Source of the DNA: Prevotellaceae bacterium UBA1720
Lineage (GTDB): Bacteria > Bacteroidota > Bacteroidia > Bacteroidales > Bacteroidaceae
DNA length: 54,573 bases
NCBI GenBank assembly: GCA_002317475.1
Contig: DCIS01000186.1
Location: 254-54,826, forward strand
Reading direction: 5' to 3'
Of this stretch, positions 50,715-54,573 are shown one piece after another (position 1 is the first letter of the stretch; the number at the start of each line of letters is the position of its first letter). The translations under genes were made by a program, and so were the position numbers. The notes beneath the pieces are model-generated. The model worked only from the letters and a program-made list of their open reading frames with translations. It was not told where the DNA came from and searched no databases.

Positions 50715-51515
50715 TTGAATATCATACAGATAACATCCCTTGATATGCCAGGTGTGGAGGTCTTTGGTACCCTCACCGAGGCTCAGCTACGTAACAGGCT
50801 TGAACCGGAGAAAGGCATCTTTATTGCCGAGAGTCCCAAGGTCATTCGCGTGGCCCTTGATGCTGGTTACGAACCACTTGCCCTGTTGTGCGAGGAACGT
50901 CATATCAAGGGTGATGCAGCAGACATTATTGAGCGTTGTGGCGACATTCCCGTATATACCGGATCGCGTGACATACTGGCCCAACTCACGGGTTACATCC
51001 TCACGCGTGGTGTGTTGTGTGCCATGCGTCGTCCCATGCCCCGACCAGTAGCAGAGGTCGTTCAGGATGCCCAGCGTATCGTGGTGATTGATGGGGTAGT
51101 GGATAGCACTAATATTGGTGCCATATTCCGTTCGGCAGCAGCCCTGGGCATTGATGCCGTGTTGCTGACCACGGACAGTTGTGATGCGCTGAACCGTCGT
51201 GCCGTACGTGTCTCTATGGGCAGTGTGTTCCTGGTGCCCTGGACATGGATCGAGGGTGACATTCAGCAACTCAATGCCCTGGGTTTCAAGACGGCAGCCA
51301 TGGCACTCTCAGACAACAGTGTTCCATTGGACGACCCCTGTCTGAAGCAACAACCCAGGCTTGCCCTTGTGATGGGTACTGAGGGAGACGGTTTGCCCAT
51401 GCATACCATCAGCCATGCCGACTATGTAGTGCGTATCCCCATGAAGCATGGCGTGGATTCGCTCAACGTGGCTGCAGCCTCTGCCGTTGCTTTCTGGGAA
51501 CTGAGGGCAAGATAA
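50715..51515 (+). CDS. SpoU/TrmH-type RNA 2'-O-ribose methyltransferase
   Basis: The 266-residue protein has the SPOUT motifs: VVDSTNIGAIFRSAAALGIDAVLL (motif 1 with Asn and Arg), ALVMGTEGDGLP (motif 2) and VRIPMKHGVDSLNVAAASAVA (motif 3), forming the knotted SAM-binding site, with an N-terminal substrate-binding part (IFIAESPKVIRVALDAGYEPLA). It methylates ribose of tRNA or rRNA. It appears to start with TTG at 50715, nine bases after the sialidase stop; a start at 50745 would cut conserved N-terminal residues. It may share a transcript with the sialidase. Confidence 0.9.
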   Translation: MNIIQITSLDMPGVEVFGTLTEAQLRNRLEPEKGIFIAESPKVIRVALDAGYEPLALLCEERHIKGDAADIIERCGDIPVYTGSRDILAQLTGYILTRGVLCAMRRPMPRPVAEVVQDAQRIVVIDGVVDSTNIGAIFRSAAALGIDAVLLTTDSCDALNRRAVRVSMGSVFLVPWTWIEGDIQQLNALGFKTAAMALSDNSVPLDDPCLKQQPRLALVMGTEGDGLPMHTISHADYVVRIPMKHGVDSLNVAAASAVAFWELRAR

Positions 51516-51552
51516 TTAATCATGCAAAAAAAATCATTGAAATATAAGACTT

Positions 51553-52014
51553 ATGGCACATGTTAAGGTAATTCACTTGGAATTGGAGGGAAAGCATTAC
51601 TATTTTGGTTCGCCAAAGGCCATGTTTGACTGTTTTGGCAAGGAGGAATTAGGAATGACATACGCTTCTTTCCACAGTAATGTTCATTTGAAGGAAGGTG
51701 TTCCCTATATCAACAGGCGCAGGAAGTACATCGTTCGATTGGGCTCGCTGGTACAGGCTAAGACCAACAGAAGCAACAAATTAGTTGAACGTTCACGTTT
51801 ACTTGCTGCAGCAGCGAATAACGTACTTCAGCCCACACCTGCTCCTCAGCCAGCTGTTACTCCTCAGCCCACTCCTGCTCCTGCAGTTGCTGCTACTCCT
51901 AAGCCCACTCCTGCTCCTGCAGTTGCTGCTACTCCTAAGCCAGAACCAACCCCAACTCAGAAGCGTGGAAAGAAGAAGGACAAGGATATTCCCGAACAGC
52001 TCACCTTGTTCTGA
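51553..52014 (+). CDS. Small basic protein with Pro/Ala linker and C-terminal clamp-binding-like QLTLF
   Basis: The 153-residue protein has a basic N-terminal domain of about 80 residues (start MAHVKVIHLELEGKHYYFGS, then a YINRRRKYIVRLGSL patch), which I do not recognise, then a Pro/Ala-rich linker made of PTPAPAVAATPK repeats (exact 36-base DNA repeat, two copies, about 51865-51940), and a Lys-rich end that finishes EQLTLF. QL(S/D)LF-type ends bind the bacterial sliding clamp, so a link to replication or repair is suggested by this tail alone. It is a single gene with no clear partner, 36 bases after the methyltransferase and 41 before the lipid enzyme. Confidence 0.8.
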   Translation: MAHVKVIHLELEGKHYYFGSPKAMFDCFGKEELGMTYASFHSNVHLKEGVPYINRRRKYIVRLGSLVQAKTNRSNKLVERSRLLAAAANNVLQPTPAPQPAVTPQPTPAPAVAATPKPTPAPAVAATPKPEPTPTQKRGKKKDKDIPEQLTLF

Positions 52015-52055
52015 TTGCCATCATAACCCCCACCTTATTATAAAAACTACAAGAC

Positions 52056-54515
52056 ATGATACAAGATTCCAGTCGTATAGCCATCATCTCAGGTCAGCAA
52101 AATATCTCATTCTCTGATTTGCTTCGTCACATAGCCGTCTATGCACGCATATCCCCAGTGCAGAAGGGCGAGCGAACATTAATCTTTGCTGACAACAGTG
52201 TAGGTTGGATATATGCCTTTTACTCTATCTGGGCAAACGGAGGTATACCCGTGCCTGTTGATGCCTCGTCTACGGTGTCTGATGTGTCCTATATCATCAG
52301 GGACTGCAAACCCGTGTCCGTCTGGACCTGTGCCAAGAGAAAGGATGTGGTGTGCAAGGCACTTGCTGAAACGCAGCATGAAGCTCAGATCTTCTTGGTT
52401 GAAGAGTATGAGAATGCCCCTGTGGATGAGGATAAGGCCCGCATTGTCTATGACGAGCAGGACACGGCTGTGATCATCTATACCAGTGGCACCACGGGTT
52501 CGCCCAAGGGTGTCATGCTGTCTTTCCAGAACATTCTGGTCAACATTCATGCCGTAAGCAGGGAGGTGCCCATCTTCACCGAGGAGCGCCGTACCTTGAT
52601 TCTCTTGCCCTTGCACCATGTCTTACCCTTGGTAGGCACGGTCGTGATGCCTATGTATGCTGGTGGTGGAGTGGCTATCTGTCCCTCCATGTCCGGACCA
52701 GATATCATGGACACCCTGCAGAGGGGACAGGTAGGTATCATGGTGGGTGTGCCACGTCTGTGGCAGACACTCTACGGCGGTATCAAGAAGAAGATAGATG
52801 CTACATGGATTACCCGTCTGATGTTCACCCTTTGCGAGAAGGTAGACAATGTCAGTTTCTCGCGCTTCATCTTCAAGGCCGTACACAAGAAGATGGGTGG
52901 GCATATCAAGTATTTCGTCAGTGGAGGTGCTGCCCTCGAGCGCGAGATAGCCCTTGGTCTTCAGACACTTGGCCTGGAACTGCTTGAGGGGTATGGCATG
53001 ACCGAGGCTGCTCCTATGATTGCCTTCACACGTCCCGGTGATCTGGTGCCCAACTGCGTGGGCCTTCCCCTGAGTGTGGTGGAATGCAAGATCATCAATG
53101 GTGAGGTGTGTGCCAAGGGTCCTAACATCATGCAGGGTTACTACAATCGTCCTGCTGAAACGGCAGCAGTGATTGACGAGGATGGATTCCTGCACACAGG
53201 CGACTTGGGACGTATCGACGAGAAGGGACGTATCTATATCACCGGCAGAAGCAAGGAGATCATCGTCCTCTCCAATGGCAAGAATGTCCAGCCTACTGAG
53301 ATTGAATACAAACTGGAGAAATATGCTGACCGTGTCAAGGAGGCTGCTGTGGTTCAGGATGGTGATATGCTGAAGGCCATCATCGTTCCTCAGAAGGAAT
53401 GGGCCGATGCCCTCTCTGACCAGGAGGTGGAGGAAACCCTGAAGCGTGAGGTTCTTGAGCCATACAACCTCACCGTCACCAACTACAAGAAACTGATGAG
53501 TCTCTTGGTTTACCGTGGTGACCTGCCTCGTACCAAGCTCGAGAAACTGCAGCGATTCAAGCTGAAGGATATCCTCAGTGGAGCCAAGCCTGCTGAGGTT
53601 TCAGATGTTCCCGCTATCGAGGAACCACAGTTCGAGGAGTACAGGATACTGAAGGAGTACATCGAGGCTGAGAAGAAGATTCAGCTCAAACCCACTGATC
53701 ATATTGAGACCGACCTGGCTTTCGACTCCTTGGACATGGTATCTCTCGAGGGATTCATTCAGCAGACTTTCGGCACGGAGGTCAAGGCAGGCAGCATGCC
53801 TTCCTATCCTAATATCGAGGCTTTGGCGCTGTATGTGGCTGAAAGCAAGACGCGTATGGAGGTTGAGGTGGAGGATTGGCACACCTTCCTTCACTCAGAT
53901 ACCAGTTCGCTGGAATTGCCCAGAGCCTCCTTCACCTTGCCCCTGTTCAAGAATATGGCCAAGGCATTCTTCAAGGTATACAATAGGGTAGAGTTCCGCG
54001 GCACGGACAATCTCCAGCTCAATGGTCCTTGCATCATTGCCCCCAATCATCAGAGTTTCCTGGACGGTCCTCTCGTTGCAGCAGGTATTCCCACACCAGT
54101 ACTTCGCGACTCCTTCTTCTATGCCAAGGAAGACCATGTCAAGAGTGCTTTGCGCAAGTCCTTGGCACGCAACAACAACATCATCCTCATGGAGCGTAGC
54201 AACCTACGTAATTCCATCCTCAAGCTGGCTCAGGTGTTGCGTGGTGGCAAGAATCTCGTGATCTTCCCCGAAGGTAGCCGTTCAAGGAATGGTCAGGTGG
54301 GTGCATTCAAGAAGACCTTCGCCATCCTCTCCACCGAACTCAATGTCCCCATCGTTCCTGTCCGCATCAGTGGCGCCTATGACGCCCTCCCACGCTCAGG
54401 CCATCTGGTACGCCCCAGCAAGATTATCGTGGAATACCTCCCCGCTATCATGCCCGAGGCTGCTTGCTCATACGACGAATTGTCGGACAAGGTTCGTTCT
54501 GCTATCAGTCAGTAA
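52056..54515 (+). CDS. Three-domain acyl-CoA/ACP synthetase, acyl carrier and 1-acylglycerol-phosphate acyltransferase fusion
   Basis: The 819-residue protein joins three modules. Residues 1-505 are an AMP-binding ligase (IIYTSGTTGSPKGVML, GYGMTEAAPMIAF, HTGDLGRIDEKGRIYITGRSKE). Residues 525-600 are an acyl-carrier domain with the phosphopantetheine Ser558 in AFDSLDMVSLEG. Residues 630-819 are a PlsC-type acyltransferase (APNHQSFLDGP with His665 and Asp670; FPEGSRSRNGQ at 737-747). The likely job is to activate a fatty acid, load it on its own carrier domain and transfer it to a glycerol-phosphate or lysolipid acceptor, as in Aas-type enzymes. A weak hairpin at 54521-54541 follows. Confidence 0.94.
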   Translation: MIQDSSRIAIISGQQNISFSDLLRHIAVYARISPVQKGERTLIFADNSVGWIYAFYSIWANGGIPVPVDASSTVSDVSYIIRDCKPVSVWTCAKRKDVVCKALAETQHEAQIFLVEEYENAPVDEDKARIVYDEQDTAVIIYTSGTTGSPKGVMLSFQNILVNIHAVSREVPIFTEERRTLILLPLHHVLPLVGTVVMPMYAGGGVAICPSMSGPDIMDTLQRGQVGIMVGVPRLWQTLYGGIKKKIDATWITRLMFTLCEKVDNVSFSRFIFKAVHKKMGGHIKYFVSGGAALEREIALGLQTLGLELLEGYGMTEAAPMIAFTRPGDLVPNCVGLPLSVVECKIINGEVCAKGPNIMQGYYNRPAETAAVIDEDGFLHTGDLGRIDEKGRIYITGRSKEIIVLSNGKNVQPTEIEYKLEKYADRVKEAAVVQDGDMLKAIIVPQKEWADALSDQEVEETLKREVLEPYNLTVTNYKKLMSLLVYRGDLPRTKLEKLQRFKLKDILSGAKPAEVSDVPAIEEPQFEEYRILKEYIEAEKKIQLKPTDHIETDLAFDSLDMVSLEGFIQQTFGTEVKAGSMPSYPNIEALALYVAESKTRMEVEVEDWHTFLHSDTSSLELPRASFTLPLFKNMAKAFFKVYNRVEFRGTDNLQLNGPCIIAPNHQSFLDGPLVAAGIPTPVLRDSFFYAKEDHVKSALRKSLARNNNIILMERSNLRNSILKLAQVLRGGKNLVIFPEGSRSRNGQVGAFKKTFAILSTELNVPIVPVRISGAYDALPRSGHLVRPSKIIVEYLPAIMPEAACSYDELSDKVRSAISQ

Positions 54516-54520
54516 TCGTT

Positions 54521-54541
54521 CTCTGCTAACTTAGAGCAGAG
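54521..54541. terminator. Hairpin after the fused lipid enzyme
   Basis: CTCTGCT (54521-54527) and AGCAGAG (54535-54541) pair around a seven-base loop. There is no clear T run after it, so it is a weak or coupled terminator. Confidence 0.4.
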
Positions 54542-54573
54542 CGACGATATTTATAATTCAAGTTTCGCAAGCT

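Overview
The window looks like chromosome-scale DNA of a gut or oral Bacteroidota bacterium of the Prevotella/Segatella type. The clues are promoters of the form TTTG-N19/20-TAnnTTTG (for example 25669-25700, 29814-29845 and 49295-49326), few recognisable Shine-Dalgarno sites, tRNA genes without an encoded CCA end, and typical families: DUF4421, clostripain-like C11 peptidase, CotH with a sorting-type C-terminus, and pectin-active enzymes. No species is claimed.

Left part (1-25.3 kb). A minus-strand operon encodes a polysaccharide flippase, a GT2 glycosyltransferase and a DUF4421 protein. Divergent from it are a C11 lipoprotein peptidase and a GT1-like glycosyltransferase. A second minus-strand operon holds an acyltransferase-aminotransferase fusion and two glycosyltransferases. 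tRNA-Ser(GCU) and tRNA-Glu(CUC), an initiating sugar-phosphate transferase, a TlpA-like thioredoxin protein and an orphan PqqD protein follow. Next come a membrane AraC-type regulator divergent from a YitT protein and CotH, a three-gene heavy-metal RND efflux operon (adaptor, pump, TolC) and gdhA.

Centre (25.6-32.0 kb). This is a complete replication and partition module of plasmid/chromid type: parA, a small probable ribbon-helix-helix partner, 2.86 kb of AT-rich non-coding DNA full of repeats, and a Rep_3-like initiator followed by a zinc-ribbon membrane protein. The noncoding block has ATTAATG motifs, a 50-bp tandem repeat, a palindromic and alternating purine-pyrimidine element, and about 15 iterons of 22-23 bp spacing. 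The C-terminal 80 residues of the initiator closely resemble domain I of DnaA, the helicase-recruiting domain. I infer that this is the origin of a second large replicon or an integrated relative of one, with an initiator that carries its own helicase-loading module.

Right part (32-54.6 kb). A flavodoxin-like protein, several esterases, a PL1 pectate lyase, a GH43 enzyme, a CE8 pectinesterase and a GH33 sialidase indicate breakdown of pectin and host or plant glycans. Among them are an inositol-phosphatase family protein, a PurF-like protein without the catalytic cysteine, a histidine phosphatase, Tex, a DUF486 membrane protein, a DUF1846 protein, a SpoU-type RNA methyltransferase, a small protein ending in a sliding-clamp-binding-like QLTLF, and an AMP-ligase/ACP/acyltransferase fusion.

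Besides the origin, the most unusual DNA signals are two arrays of CTAG repeated at exactly 10 bp (17978-18071 and 41403-41486) that share a 26-bp core in opposite orientations, three 42-bp-spaced direct repeats between divergent araC-type and yitT promoters, and a perfect inverted repeat in the promoter of the metal efflux operon.
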